From Persicaria tinctoria (lineage: Eukaryota > Streptophyta > Magnoliopsida > Caryophyllales > Polygonaceae): a DNA stretch of 64,000 bases. Positions within the stretch are counted from its first letter, which is position 1. Each line of letters begins with the position of its first letter. Of the stretch, positions 20,971-34,000 are shown piece by piece. The stretch covers positions 7,050,001-7,114,000 of the forward strand of contig JBANSL010000002.1 of the NCBI GenBank assembly GCA_037127255.1. Reading direction: 5' to 3'. A model generated the notes under the pieces. It was not told the origin of the DNA, did no database searches, and saw only the letters and a program-made list of their open reading frames with translations. Position numbers and translations under genes: made by a program.

Positions 20971-21939
20971 AGTATTAGGCTGGTGGAACTAAACATGTCT
21001 TGATTAGAAACTCTTTTGAGTCTCGACTTCCCAAAGGTAAAAACAAAAGAAGAAAACAAAAATGTTCTTCATTCTTTGATAGATATTTGTGTTACATGTA
21101 GCACTTAAGTCGCAAATATCATCTTCATTGTTTTGCTCAAAATGTACTCCGATTTCAGATGAAAAGTATGTGCCCTTGTATTTGCTTTTGTTAGCTTAAT
21201 GAATGTATGATCTATGTGCAACCGTGCTGCAAAGTCAAGCAAACTTACTGAGCCTCTGGCACAACATAAAGCATGTTTAGTGACATTTTGAGAATGAAAC
21301 CTTCAAGGTTAGTTGAGCTCACAAAGCAGAACCATCTGAAAACTCACGAAAATCCCACAAAAACAAAACAGGACTCTTTTTCGTAGAGGAGTAGCCATTG
21401 AAGAGCTTCTTCGACGGTCATCCATCACTATCACTGTCACTGTCAGGAGAAACAAGAGAAGCAAAAAACACTTGTGTTTAACTGTTGATTTTGTTTTCAT
21501 TTCTTTGCTGTAATTTGTAAACACTTTGTTTCCCGGCATATAGTTTCAATCACTCTTCACTTGTGCTGCTGTGCAGGTCCGAAACTTTACCAGGTTTTGT
21601 TACACAGTACAGAGTTTTAAGCTCATAGCACAAAAGGGTTTGTAATTGGGACTGATTGACGCCCTTAGGACGAGATTCGGGTGGAAGTGCTTTGTCGCAT
21701 ACTTCAACTTGTCGAATGTAAAGTCATTGACATTGTCGTATACTCGAATCCATGACAATGTCGGAGTTCGTTCACGCCCTTCACAATGTGCATAGGATTG
21801 CCTGGATTTGAGTTTGTGACTTGTGTGACCCCTTTCCACCTTCTTGTATATTTGGCTTTGTAGCTTGGTGAACAATATATTACAATTCGAACCATATATT
21901 ACAATTTATAACTCAAATTGCATTAGCAGTAAACTAAGC
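20971..21939. other. Convergent intergenic region between METTL18-like and CPSF73-I genes
   Basis: Holds the two 3' ends. One minus-strand frame (21539-21309) has a hydrophobic LLLLFLLTVTVIV stretch that looks like a signal peptide, but nothing else supports it as a gene. Confidence 0.4.
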
Positions 21940-24900
21940 CTACGCAGACAAGGGAATTGGCTTCATAGCGCCCTGAATCCGTCTAAATGCTGTCTTCACT
22001 CTCTCCCTGAGCCCTTCGTCCTCGCCCTCGACTTCCCCGGTCTCTTTGTCCAGATACGCGACGTTGCTGTCTACTGTTACAACTAACTTCCCATCTTCCC
22101 CGCACCTGACATCTCCAAACAGCGACGCAAGTAGTGTGTTGATGACCTTGGCTGCCTTCTCCTCGTTCTTCACGGAATCTGATTCGGACTCCATGATCAA
22201 CTTCGGCATCTCCCTGCTCATGTTCAGAATCATGGCTATGATGGAGTCCGAAACCATATCGTTTATAGGATCTGCTGTCCAGTGCAAGGACAGATGCTTC
22301 TCCGTATCCTGCTTGACCATCACACAGCGATGAACATGCAGTGTTTGGATGCTTGGATCTTCTTGATCCGAACCTTGCTCCACACTCTCGTATATCTGAC
22401 TTAGCCGGTGCTTCATCACACCAAAGGAACCCGTGTAAGGAATGGTGATCCTCTGGCTGATGTTTGAAGTGGTGAGCTGTGAGAAGACATGGAGATCATC
22501 AGGAGCCATTATTTGATAAGTGAAGCCCTTCTTCACCAGCAAGCCACTGACAGTTTCCCTGGGCTTCTCGGCAAGCCTTCCAATCGTTTTTGCCATTTTT
22601 TTTGAAGTGAAGTGCAGCTCCACTGTCTGGCAGTTCATGGGAGAGAAGATCCTAGTGTTTCGGTCCGAAAACATGCTGATCAGGTTCTGCTTAAGCCTGG
22701 CCATTCCATTAGCCTCTCCATGCACTAGAACAATGTTAGGAGGCATCAACTCCTTCAAGAATGCGCTTGTCTGCGCAAAATCAGCATGTGCAGCAAAAGA
22801 TATGTAGTGAACCGACATGTTCAATGGCGCAACCAGACCGCTCATTAGGGTCACCTCCTTGGGTTCATTGGTGATGGTCTTCGCCAGGGTGCCTTCAACA
22901 ATATAACCAGGGATCACACAAGCATTCTTCTTATCAGAACACCACTTGTCGAAGAGCTGTCTTGACAGCCCACTTTGCAGCCCACCTGGGGTTGCCATGA
23001 CCACAGATGGACCCACATCGTCAAAATTCTCAATGCTCTTCAGAGGAGATATATGCTTGAAATCGAATGGATTTGAGTCTACAAACTTGCTCCGAATCCT
23101 ATCGTTCATAGAATTGATATAGGTCTGGTAAACAGCAATACATTTCTTGGCCAGTGGGGAAGCATAGTATATGGGGATGTTATGAAGTTCAGGATGGTTT
23201 GACCAATACTCGTCGAGAATCAGCAGAAGCTCTTGGGCACGACCAAGGGCATATGCTGGGATAAGTACCCGGCCTCCTTGAGCGACTGTGTTGTGGATAA
23301 CATCAGTGAAGCGCTTCTCTCTTACATGGCGAGGCAGGTGGACTTGAACACTAAATGTGGATTCGATTATGCAGATGTCAGGAGAAAATTGGGGAATCTC
23401 AGCAGCTCGAAGGTGCCTATCTTCTTCGCGTGAATAGTCTCCAGTGTAAAGAACTTTGATACCAGCAATGTCTACCATGAACATAGCAGCCCCGAGGACA
23501 TGACCAGCAGTATAGCACCAAAAGCGAATACCATTTACCTCCAGAGATTGATGGAAATCAATTACCTAAGAAGGATATGCATTGATTAAATAGTTGGGAC
23601 GGACTCAGTTGACGAAAGTAGCTTTTATACTAAACGTGAATAATTTTTTTTTTTTTTTTTTGGAAGTGGTAAATCTATAGAAAGTACTGTAATAAGTAAT
23701 TACAAAAGAACAAGACAACGAGTCTTGTCAGGGTGGTACTCAACACACACCGAACTACCTAGTGTGACTACTCACAAAAAACAACTCCCGATTCCCTGTT
23801 CTGAATCCCCAAATACCTCTATACCTCCTCCCCCTCTAACTCCTAACTACCTAGTGATATGTTTCACCCATCTTTTGTCCCTGGATGTCTAAACGTGCCT
23901 AATTTGCATTTTACATAAATCAAGTTTAAGTAAGAGGAATAGCTCAACAAATGCCTGATGAGATAGGAAAGAAAACCACCAACCTCAATCTTATCCATTG
24001 AGCGATTGATATCTTGCTCGTCATATAACATATGCTCAACTGAAACCTTGCTCACTTTTATATAATCAGTCAAAAGCAGTTTGTAGATGGCTTTTGTTGC
24101 ACGAGTCATAAAAACCCGGCCTTTAAACGTTGTCTGTGTGTCAGAAGTAAGAAAGAATGCAAGAAATATGAGACATTTTATCTAAAAAAAAAGTAAAATA
24201 GCAACAAAGTTTGTCGATAGTTTACCTTTTCAAGAAAATATGGAAGAGAGCCAGCATGATCCAAATGAAAACTGGAACAGAAAAGAAACAGATTCTGAAA
24301 CCCAAAATATGCAATAATTGGGGCAAATTCTATTAAGAGACAAATGCAACATTGCGAGAAAATAAAAAGAGGGAAACAGATGCCTTAGCAATCACTCCAA
24401 CTAATACCAACTTCACAGCTGACAGCTCCCTTGCAAGTTGCAACTGGACGGTCAGATCTTCAGGTTCAAAGCAATATAGTCATTTGTATTCAAATCGAAA
24501 AATTTAGCTTAATTTGGAATAGACCTAGCAGTTATTTCTCTTGAGAAATGATGCAGGGTGTTAATAAAAACTTGATTCAAAGATACCAACGCCATAAAGT
24601 TTACAGAACATTAGTGAACAAGTCTAATAGTGGCAACCTATAAACAGATAAAATTTCCCAAATTTTAGGTGCCAATAATCAACAAGGTCCTCTTAGTTAT
24701 AGACTATCAATCCTTTGAGCACACAATAAAATAAGTTGCACTTGTAAGAGACCCCAAAATTTGTCTCTTGAGAAGGTTAAGAGTTAAAGACCCCATAATC
24801 CTTGATGAAATTTACTTTTCAGCTATGCCAGTGTGTTTCTTGTTTGACATACACAATTCAGAAAGTTATCTTTCAAACAACAATGACATATCTTCCCGAA

Positions 24901-25465
24901 TCCACTACTAAAACCCATGGAGAAGGATTTGCATTACACTGGGAAACAAGATTATCTAACATTGTAACATCAAGTTACAAGTCCACTATGAATAGGCACA
25001 ATTCTCACATTGTTTCTCAACCATCTATGAGTCATTTAAGCAGATCATATGAATACAAAGAGATAATAAAGATTGGAAGAAACAACATAGCACTAGAATG
25101 AATTTCAAATGGAACAAGAACACGTACTGTGTGATAAGAAGAACATCGATGGTTGAAGTATCAATATCAGTGAAGTACGGCAACGCAGCTGTCCCTGAGT
25201 ATGCTGGGTGAATCCCGCAGTCAAACTGTCACACCATCAAATGCACAAAGGAAGAAATTATTTAAGTACACGAAATAAAAATAAAGGGTGAACTGCACAA
25301 ACTTTGTCTTTATCTTAAAGATTGAATCTAACCCCCTTTGTCCATGTCTATTAACAATACAACAAGTGAATATACCATGACAGTCCTGCCCTTGAAGGTC
25401 ATGTGTATGCAGGACCTCCCGACCTCGCCTCCTGCTCCGAGTGGGGTGATTACCAGCTCATCCAT
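21940..25465 (-). CDS. CPSF73-I: Cleavage and polyadenylation specificity factor subunit 3-I (CPSF73-I), pre-mRNA 3'-end endonuclease
   Basis: Five coding exons (25465-25376, 25225-25128, 24271-24226, 24133-23984, 23565-21940) join in phase to about 669 residues. CPSF73 is the zinc-dependent nuclease that cuts pre-mRNA before polyadenylation in the nucleus. The metallo-beta-lactamase motifs are present: FDCG (motif 1), HFHLDH (motif 2), GHVLGAA (motif 3) and YTGDYS (motif 4). The beta-CASP motifs are IIEST (A), SFAAHAD (B) and VLVHGE (C). The C-terminal subunit-interaction domain ends KPIPLSA. The N-terminus is shorter than in many plant homologues; an in-frame TGA two codons upstream of the ATG fixes the start at 25463-25465. 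A 5'UTR intron lies between 25612 and 25474. Several usually invariant positions differ: [16 protein letters not shown] and ESTFSVQ. It may therefore be a divergent paralogue. It is head to head with the farnesyltransferase gene. Confidence 0.93.
23645..23888 (-). mobile_element. Short retroposed fragment with A-tail in a CPSF73-I intron
   Basis: On the minus strand, a sequence of about 225 bp ends in a run of about 18 A (plus-strand T run 23644-23661). It is flanked by imperfect direct repeats: CTAAACGTGAATAAT at 23630-23644 and CTAAACGTGCCTAAT at 23889-23903. This fits target-primed retroposition of a SINE or a 5'-truncated LINE. No clear pol III A/B boxes are seen, so the class is open. 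Confidence 0.5.
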
Positions 25466-25934
25466 TGCTCAATCTGCCTATGAAATCCTAAAGCTCAAAT
25501 TCATCAAGATCATGTCGATGTGGAAATTTCGCTAGGGTTAAGTATGAATTTTAAACTTCGAAAATTGCAATAGCTAACTAATCTTAATCGAACTAAGCAA
25601 TCAATTTGCTACCTGTGATTTCTGTTCGTGCCGGAGTCCGTAGAGTAGGGGTGCCGCCGGAGAGATGAAGCCGGTTCGCCAGTGACGAGGGCAGAGGAAG
25701 AGGCGAAGAGCGAGCAATTAATTTGCTACGGAGTAGTAATAAAAATCTGAGAATTAAATAGTAGAATCTCAAAAAAAAAAAAAGATTTATTAGAAAATTA
25801 ATTTACAAAAAAGCCCTTTTAGCTCAGTGTGGCTGAGGGTCTGTTGGAGTGCCGAAGCCGATTAGCCGAAGACTTGCGACGACTGGGTTCTTGAGGTTGC
25901 CCTAATTCCTCGCAAGCTTTTGCAAAGCTCGGTC
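25466..25934. promoter_or_regulatory. Shared head-to-head promoter region of CPSF73-I and FNTA
   Basis: The two start codons are only 469 bases apart on opposite strands, and part of that is the CPSF73-I 5'UTR with its intron (25612-25474). The remaining core of about 250 bases must serve both genes. No obvious TATA box is seen, which is common for housekeeping bidirectional promoters. Confidence 0.5.
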
Positions 25935-28900
25935 ATGGAGTCCTACGAAGACGAAGGCGAGATTCCGTTGAGGGAGAGGCCGGAGTTTTCCGACGTCACC
26001 CCCATCCCTCAAGACGATGGCCCCAATCCCGTCGTTCCGATCGCCTACTCTGACGACTTCCGAGAAACCATGGATTACTTCCGTGCTCTCTACCTCTCCG
26101 ACGAGCGCTCTCCTCGCGCTCTTCTCCTCACCTCCCTCGCCATCGACCTTAACCCCGGCAACTACACCGTACCATTTCTCTCTCTCTTTCCTTTTTGCTT
26201 CTGTTTCTTCTGTATCCTGCTTTGATTCGGTTGATTTTGATTAGTTTAATCTTGATCGAGCACGTGATTTTCGCAATTGTCGGTCGAATTTTGGGAAGAG
26301 AATATCCAGTTCAGTAACAAAAAATAGTTAATTTCTTATCCATCTAGGTTCGTTAGGGTTTAGAGAAGTATTGCTCGAAGGAATGAATGAATTAATAGAG
26401 TGTTTGGTAGGTATGATTGCAAAGAGCCTATGATTTTTCAGTTGAGTTGCGTGATTTTCTTTCTATGATCATGACACTTCGGAGCACATGTGTTGCAATG
26501 GCGGAAATCCTAATAGCATAATAGCTAGCATAATAGCATGAAAACCAGTTGACTGGGGCTTTATTACTTCCTTGGATGTGCAATATGTTGTTTGCAAAAA
26601 TGATTGATTTATCAACTGATGTGCAAATTTAGAGCAGATCCATATTGTTAGGAATTACTGCAAAGTGCCTATGATTTTTCAGTTGAATTGCTTGATTTTC
26701 TTTGCACAAGCGCCACAATATGGAGCACATTTGCTGCAATTGCGGAAATCCTAATGGCATAAGCATGAAAATCAGCTGGGGCTTGATTACTTTGGCGGAT
26801 GTGCAATATGCTGTCTGCAAAAATGATTGATTTGTCAACTAATGTGACTGAAATTTAGGGTACATCCATATCGACAATCTGATAGGAATCCAGTGTATCA
26901 TCAAGCATTACCGTGCATTGTCATCACTGTTTATGTGTGATTTGTTTTTTATGAACCTGGGCAAAACATAAAGATGCCTCTTTCGTGCAGTTTGAAGCAG
27001 GAGCTACAATATTCACATTACCTTGACATCTTACAACTCTTAGTTATGTGCAACTAATTCTAGGAATAGGAAACAATGTTGCTACTGTTTTTGATTTGCT
27101 AGTCCTGTGAATCCCTAGAAGCACGTGGAGCTGCTGTCATACTCGAACATAAAATATATATTTGGTAGCAATGGATCAATCATTTTTTATCCGTCTTTGT
27201 TTCTTTTGTAGGTTTGGCATTTTAGACGGCTTATACTGGAGGCCCTTGATGCTGATTTGCACGAGGAACTGACATTTGTTGAAGATGTTGCCAAAAATAA
27301 TTCAAAGAACTACCAAATATGGTGTGTTGCAATAAGCTTTTACATCAAAATGAATTTCTGAGCACCTGCTTCTAGTTGAGATATGAGTATTTTGATGCTC
27401 CTGAAAATTTGCATTGCCTATTGATAACTGATTTATATAAATCATTTCATTATATTAGAGATTGTTCGCATCTAACGTCAATATTTTGGCGACTTTATAA
27501 TTGATGTAGATTTTCGAGAAAGGATATAATTAACTTCTGATTGCTTACCTTGTAGTTATTTCAGTTGGTTGTTCTTCACTGGGAACTTTTTTTTTCAAAA
27601 AATGTATTTCGGTGTATTGAGAAGGGTAACATGCTTTGATCAATAATGAGACACCCCTAACACTTGATAATAGGATTTGCATTTGACTAGGATAAACTTT
27701 AGGTTGGTCTTTCATCTGAGCGCCTCTCTAGTAAACGCTATAGGTTTAAAGTGTGAGTTGATCTTATAATAGACCTTTGCAGGCATCACAGGAGGTGGCT
27801 TGCTGAGAAATTGGGAACTTCTGCAGCTCAGAAAGACCTTGAGTTTACAAGGAAGATACTATCACTTGATGCTAAACATTATCATGCTTGGTCACATAGG
27901 CAGGTATGCGTATCATTTTATGTCATAATGCAGTCTTTCATACTTCAAAATACAGGTGTTTTACACCTTAACTCATTACTTCCAAGTGCAACTTTTTTTT
28001 CTCTTCATTTTAACAACCACTTGTGTTTAATTTTTAAAAAATAGCAGAAGCTGAAATTTGTTGCAATATAGTGCACACCATTAATCTAGTCAAATAACTA
28101 AAGAGGCAGTTGCTTAGGTTGTAGATTGCCAATATTTCCAACTCGTGGGCTGTTTATGAAAATATGAAAGATTATAGGGGGTGCAGTAGTGAAGGCAAAT
28201 AAATTATTACTCTTTTTTAAAAATGAAAGACCGTGGGTTGGTGGTGATTTCAGTCACTTTTTTTTTATTCCATTGGATTTAGGTTGATGATTGGATGATT
28301 AATCACAAAATTGCATTTTAGATAATGTTGTTTATTTCTTGAAATTTTAGAACAAATGATGTAAAGTGAAAATATTTACACGATAGGGTGAGTGAGTGAG
28401 TGAGTGATGAAGTATGAGAACCTTAAGTGTTGTCAGATTGTCTGTAAATATAACCATCCATTAGAGAATCTTGTACATTATTGTTAAATTATTACCTACC
28501 TCTTTCTGTTGGAATGCAGTGGATTCTAAAGACATTTGGCGGTTGGGAGAATGAGCTTGACTATTGCCATCAACTCCTTGAAGATGACAAGTTCAATAAC
28601 TCTGCTTGGAATCAGGTTATTAAAATTCATACAGTTTCCCATTTACTTCATTTAGGATTTTATTTTTATTTTAACAGTATAGAGAAAAACCAGGATGCTT
28701 GACACCCTTTGGTCATCTACTTTTTTTTGCAGCGAAGTGAGACTATCCTGGGAATCCTGTTTTTTGTTGTTTTTGTTTTAGGCTTTATGTGCCTTTCCTC
28801 TGCTATGTTTGCCTTGTTTTGCCTCTGTTTGCTTTTGCCCAATATCCCTTTGCCTTTCGGTTCTGTTGCCTTTGGGTCTATTGGCGTTTGATAAATATTG

Positions 28901-29920
28901 GATGGCTAAGCAGGGTTGTATGTGGTCGAGCCCCCCCCTCCCACCTGGCAGGCAACCTAACCACCTTCAATATCTAATGGCTTGAATAAACTGCAGCCAA
29001 GAAATCTTTGTTGATATTAAAGGGATGACAGACTTAGCAAAACTAAGAAGAGAGAAGTTTTTTCTACTGCTTAAACTCTTGAGCTGCATTCCATTTTTAG
29101 CTGCAAAATCAGCAGTGTGAAATAAGTAAATAACTCAATCTTGGGTGCATTCCTGTCATTTGAATTTTGGTTAGCTAAATTTTCATTTGAAAGGTGATAG
29201 CCAAAAAATTGTCTTCATACATATTGGAAGAGTTTTTTGCGCAAACTTTACCCTTGCTTCGAAGGCAGGCACTTCTGGAATCTCCTTAAGGGACATTGAT
29301 TCTATGCCCTTTACTAGGTTCAGAGGGGTTTGTGTCATGCTCCAAACAACTAATTTGTTGGACTTTCAGTTTTCTAGAAGTAAATTTGCCTTATATTGAT
29401 TTAATTAAATACCCTGTTTTCTATTTGATTCAAGTGTTTCTAACTTTTCTATATTCTATTTGTTAACTTTTTGTTTTTTGTACAGAGATATTTTGTGGTA
29501 ACAAGATCTCCATTTCTGGGAGGCCTAGAAGCCATGAGGGACTCTGAAGTGCAATACACCATCGATGCTATCCGGGCAAACCCTGAGAATGAGAGTCCAT
29601 GGAGGTATCTCCGAGGCCTTTACAAAGACGACACTACATCTCTGGTGGAAGACCATCGAGTCTCTTCAGTGTGTTTAGAGATCTTGACTCAGAAAGCAAG
29701 ATGCGTTTTTGCTCTTTCTACTCTTCTGGACTTGCTAAGCCTTGGTTATGAACCAAGTTCAGAACTCAAAGATGCAGTGGATGCAGTAAAGCCGCCAGAC
29801 ACCAACTCCACAGCTACCACTCTTGGAGAAACAATTTGTTCGATTTTGGAGCGGATAGATCCCTTGCGAGCTAATTATTGGACGTGGCGAAGGAGTAACC
29901 TTCAGTGTACATCAGTGTAG
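25935..29920 (+). CDS. FTA: Protein farnesyltransferase / geranylgeranyltransferase type I alpha subunit
   Basis: Five exons (25935-26168, 27212-27321, 27783-27903, 28520-28615, 29486-29920) join in phase to 331 residues. This is the alpha subunit shared by the cytosolic CaaX prenyltransferases, which add farnesyl or geranylgeranyl to C-terminal cysteines; in Arabidopsis it is called PLURIPETALA. Successive PPTA helical repeats are visible through their W-x-x-R-R/H-R-x-W signatures: [41 protein letters not shown] and PWRYLRGLY. The C-terminal segment ends in [10 protein letters not shown]. The acidic N-terminus ([11 protein letters not shown]) is typical of plant members. The length is normal for the plant family. 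All introns are GT-AG; intron 1 is about 1.04 kb and contains an imperfect tandem duplication. Confidence 0.95.
26412..26862 (+). repeat. Imperfect tandem duplication in FNTA intron 1
   Basis: Two diverged copies of about 215-225 bp start near 26415 and 26656. Both carry GCAAAG(A/T)GCCTATGATTTTTCAG at the start, GCGGAAATCCTAAT in the middle and GCAAAAATGATTGATTT near the end. It lies wholly inside the intron and has no coding role. Confidence 0.7.
28386..28407 (+). repeat. (GAGT)n microsatellite
   Basis: A run of about five GAGT/GTGA units in FNTA intron 3. Confidence 0.7.
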
Positions 29921-31007
29921 ACTAAAAGTGCAAGAATGGTATTCTGGACTACTATGGAGTTGTACTGCCCCATTCTAACCATGGATTGGGCACTTGAAAT
30001 TGTGATCATAAAGAGTCACCCGGTGCTTGCTTTGGTGTTCTAAACTTGGAGGATTGCTTATAAACTAGGAAGTGTGTAATTTTGATGAGAATTGCATGAT
30101 TTGCTCTTGTAACACTAGAATAGTTCTATCTCCCTCTGTGACTCCACAAAATAAATGTCATTTTAGAACTGAAGAAATTATCAAGTAGATTTATTTTACA
30201 CGTTGGGAGGAAGGTGAAGGGTGAAAAAATCAAGATAGAAAATATTATACTAGTAATAATTGTCTTGAAAATGTGGATTATATCTTGAAATTGGCATTGT
30301 AAATTGAGATCACCATGATTAATACCTAAAATAACATTTATTACCGTGTCAAAATAGTTGATCCGATCAACTATTTTGCATTACCATGATCCACTGTGTA
30401 GTCAGGACATTGAAAATAAAACACATCATATTGTTTTTTTTTTTTTTGAGGCGGCAAATCCTTGAGTTTGGATTGTATTATCTTGGGTTTAATGATTTTC
30501 TAGTTTTGCAAATTTTTGTTTGACATTGACGCATTTTGTGCTCTTACAACTGGTTTCAGTCAGCTGCTCAACCTTCAAATCCTAGCAATTAGCTTTCCAG
30601 GTATCCTCCTGTTTCTTCAAAGTTGCGACATTTAGTTCCATGCATCACCAATGTTTTAAGACAATTAGAGACAACTTCGGTTCCAGTTGCTGCGTGTTCT
30701 TCAGGTGGAGATAATTTACTCCAATTTTAACACTAGGTGCCTGTTACGCATAAACCGGTAATCATCCAAGAAAGAAAGAAAACAAAAGGCAAACTCCAGC
30801 TTGAACATGATCATATAAATGTTGAGATTTAACAGCATTTTTCTTCACAAAAGAAGCGAAAATGATTCTTAACAAAAGGTTCCAATTCTTAATGATTCTG
30901 CAATAGGGCTGTGAATCATAGCAGCAAAAATGGGCATCAGTTATGATGATACAGTTTTTCAATCCTGGAGAAACAGGCTGAACAGCATTTATACTAAAGG
31001 CTGGATC
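29921..31007. other. Convergent intergenic region between FNTA and NTH1
   Basis: Contains the two 3' ends and an oligo-T run at 30435. Otherwise no feature is supported. Confidence 0.45.
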
Positions 31008-34000
31008 TCATGATTGAGTTTTGCTTTTAGATTTCTTCCTCTTTGGTGATGGGTTCGCCTCCTTGAACGCAGATGGACAGAGGTTGCTGACTTTGCACAT
31101 CTCACAGTGAGGTCTCAGCGGAGTGCAAATTGTTTGTCCAAATCCGACCTGTTAGGTGAACTCATATCAACGCATGACCCACAATAACTAAGATGAGACC
31201 CAAACAGAACTGACAGAGAAGAAAATCCATGACAACAAGCAGCCTGTACTATGACCCCAGACTTCTGCATTTGAACAAATGTTGGTATGCATACACGTGA
31301 AGTTACACGTGTTCCCAGCCGTAACTTAGTTTTAGTTTTCATATTACAGGTATATAAATATATATATAAAAAAAAAGGTGATTGCTTCATATTTCAGGGG
31401 CTATGAGAGAGACTGACTGATCCTTTCACTGTTTTCAAAAGTAAGAATGAAAACCAACTCTCTCTCCCAGTCTGTTTCTCCTTTTTCTACAAGATTTTCT
31501 ACTAGTAATCTTCTAATTTGAGATATTGGGTCAAATCTGAAGCACAATTTCACAATACAACTACGCAGAAGAAGCATATACGTACTGAAAGTGGAAAAGA
31601 AGCATCGACGTGAAGCATACATACCAAAAGTGGATTGATGGGAACCCATTCCTCCTTTGGGAGCCACTGTTGCAGTGCCACCCTTGTTTCCTCTGGAGAT
31701 GAAGTTTTCTGAACATAAAACATCATAATAAGATATCGGCAACGTCACTAGTAAACACATACTGAAGCATCATCCCTACCCTCGATCATAAATTCTCTCT
31801 CACAGCTGGTGGCTGGCTTGATTCGTTAAAAATAAAGAAGAGAAATAAGATAAAAACTTGCTTCCAAAACAGATTATCACAAGGCAGTTACAACAAGCAC
31901 AACGACGACAAACCCAGGCTTTGCAGCTTAAAGCAGGGTCTTGGGGGCCGAAGTGTACGCACCCTTTTCCCAACTAAGTCAGTGTTTCCTAGTGACCCAA
32001 AAGAAACCTTAAATTTATTTCTTCTTATTTTCTGGACAAATGCAACATTGCCTCTGAAAAAAGGGAAAATAATGAACATGGCAAATATGCAGAAGGATGG
32101 AAGATTAATAAGCAATCCAACAACCAGTTTCCAGCCCCAAGGGAGGTGGGTGCTTAATAGATACATCACCCACTGAGCTACTCAGTGCTGCCAAAATGAA
32201 CTTTTAAGTACTTTTGGAGAAAACATGATACAAATACAAAGTAGGAATTCATGTCCCTAGCCCAAAGTGACTGACATTTAATACCCCGTGAATAATGAAT
32301 ATTCGCTTTTGTTATTAGTTATGACTTATGTCAATGTTGTGAGCTGTAACTGGGCAAACTAGTAATTCAGGCTAACAATTTGGTTTTTGTAGTCGTGCTC
32401 CTATTGAGAAATGAGTAAAAGTAAAGTACATAAGGAAAATACCTGTTTCCTGCCAGGCTTTGAGACCCATCCTAACCTATTTGAAATGCGGTGCACATGA
32501 GTGTCAACGCATATTCCTTGCACGTCATTCCATGCAATTTGCATAACCTGCATAGTATATTGTAAGAAAAATAGCCAATGAAGCAATACTCACATATTCA
32601 TGTTGAGCTTGGCCTTACCAGATGCGCCATCTTTGGACCTATCCCAGGGAGTTGAAGTAATTCGTCTATCTTGCTAGGAATATCCCCATCATACTCCAGA
32701 AGGCAGATTTTTGCTATTTTTTTCATATTGGTTGCCTTCCTTGTGTAGAATCCAACCTATAAAAGCACTATGAGCTTTGTACAAAACTAAAATTGAATCT
32801 GAGAAATCCTGCCACCTTCATAAGTCCATATTCTATGAATATGAACATCTTTATATGTCCATGTTAGACCACATGGCATTTAGCAAATTCCAAAAACAAA
32901 ATAAGTATCTATTTTTTCCAACTTGTGCATATCTAAACCGAAAGAAAGAGACGTACTGGGTAAATCAGTTTTTTGATAGTCTCTTCATCAGCATTGTCTA
33001 TTGAAGTTGGAGTAAGAAGGTTATTTTGATTAAGGCGCTGAATTGCTCCTGCATCCCAAAGGAATCAGATAAGCATTTAGCCTAGGCCTACATGCAGTCT
33101 AATATCAACCCAACAACAGATTAAATAGTAAAGCAAGAAAAATGCAGTCTAGAAGGCATAAATGAAGCAAAGCCCTTTTAGATTCAGCAACACATGGATT
33201 AAGTTTGCTGCCTAATCTTGCATAGAATCCAGAAGAACGCCAACCAAGCCTTTATGGTTTTGGTAGCACACTAGCACTGGTAAATGCACCAAAGTGCTGA
33301 TAAGATTGACATGTTACCTGAAAATGAATAATAACTTGTCTGCGGCAAGCTAAGATTCTCTAAGTGAACCAATACTGTGATTCTCCTATACTATGCATCA
33401 CATGGTAGAATCAATCACAATAGAATAATGGTGGTGGGGGCTCAAAAATCAAGAAGAGTTGTAGCTAATGGACTGAATCTTAATAGCAGTGTTTAATGAA
33501 TGATAATTTTGGGCATTTCAAATCATAACCAAAACTTGCCATGGTTTACATGATCCTTGGTTTGACTTGAGAGAAGTGATGATATCAAAACAGCAAATCT
33601 TCTTTCCTGGAGAGATATGACAGCATGTAAGAATGAGCAACACTCCTCTTGTAACCATATGGAAAACATAATAATGGTCTAACTTATGCCATATGAGTTG
33701 CAAATGCATTCTGAGAGGAGCTTGCTGTTTGTTCATAAAACGATAAAAGCATGACTCATGCAAACTGAAAAGTCACAAACATATAATCACTTGCAAAAGA
33801 ACTGGTATACTTCCTTGTTAGTTGTCACATTGGTTGCAGTGGAAGACTGAATCATTTTCAAGAAAGTTTAATGGTCAATATTGACATACACCAGGAACAT
33901 GGCGGTGCAGGTAAGATATTTGATTGGAAAGATAAATGTACCTTAGGAGGAAGATAACTTCCTGCTTTCTCACACCCCATGGTGTCCACCGGTGCATCTT

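Noticed and set aside
21309..21539. Small secreted-peptide-like frame on the minus strand
   Set aside because: Only a hydrophobic stretch supports it. There is no conserved mature peptide motif and it lies in the 3' flank of two genes.
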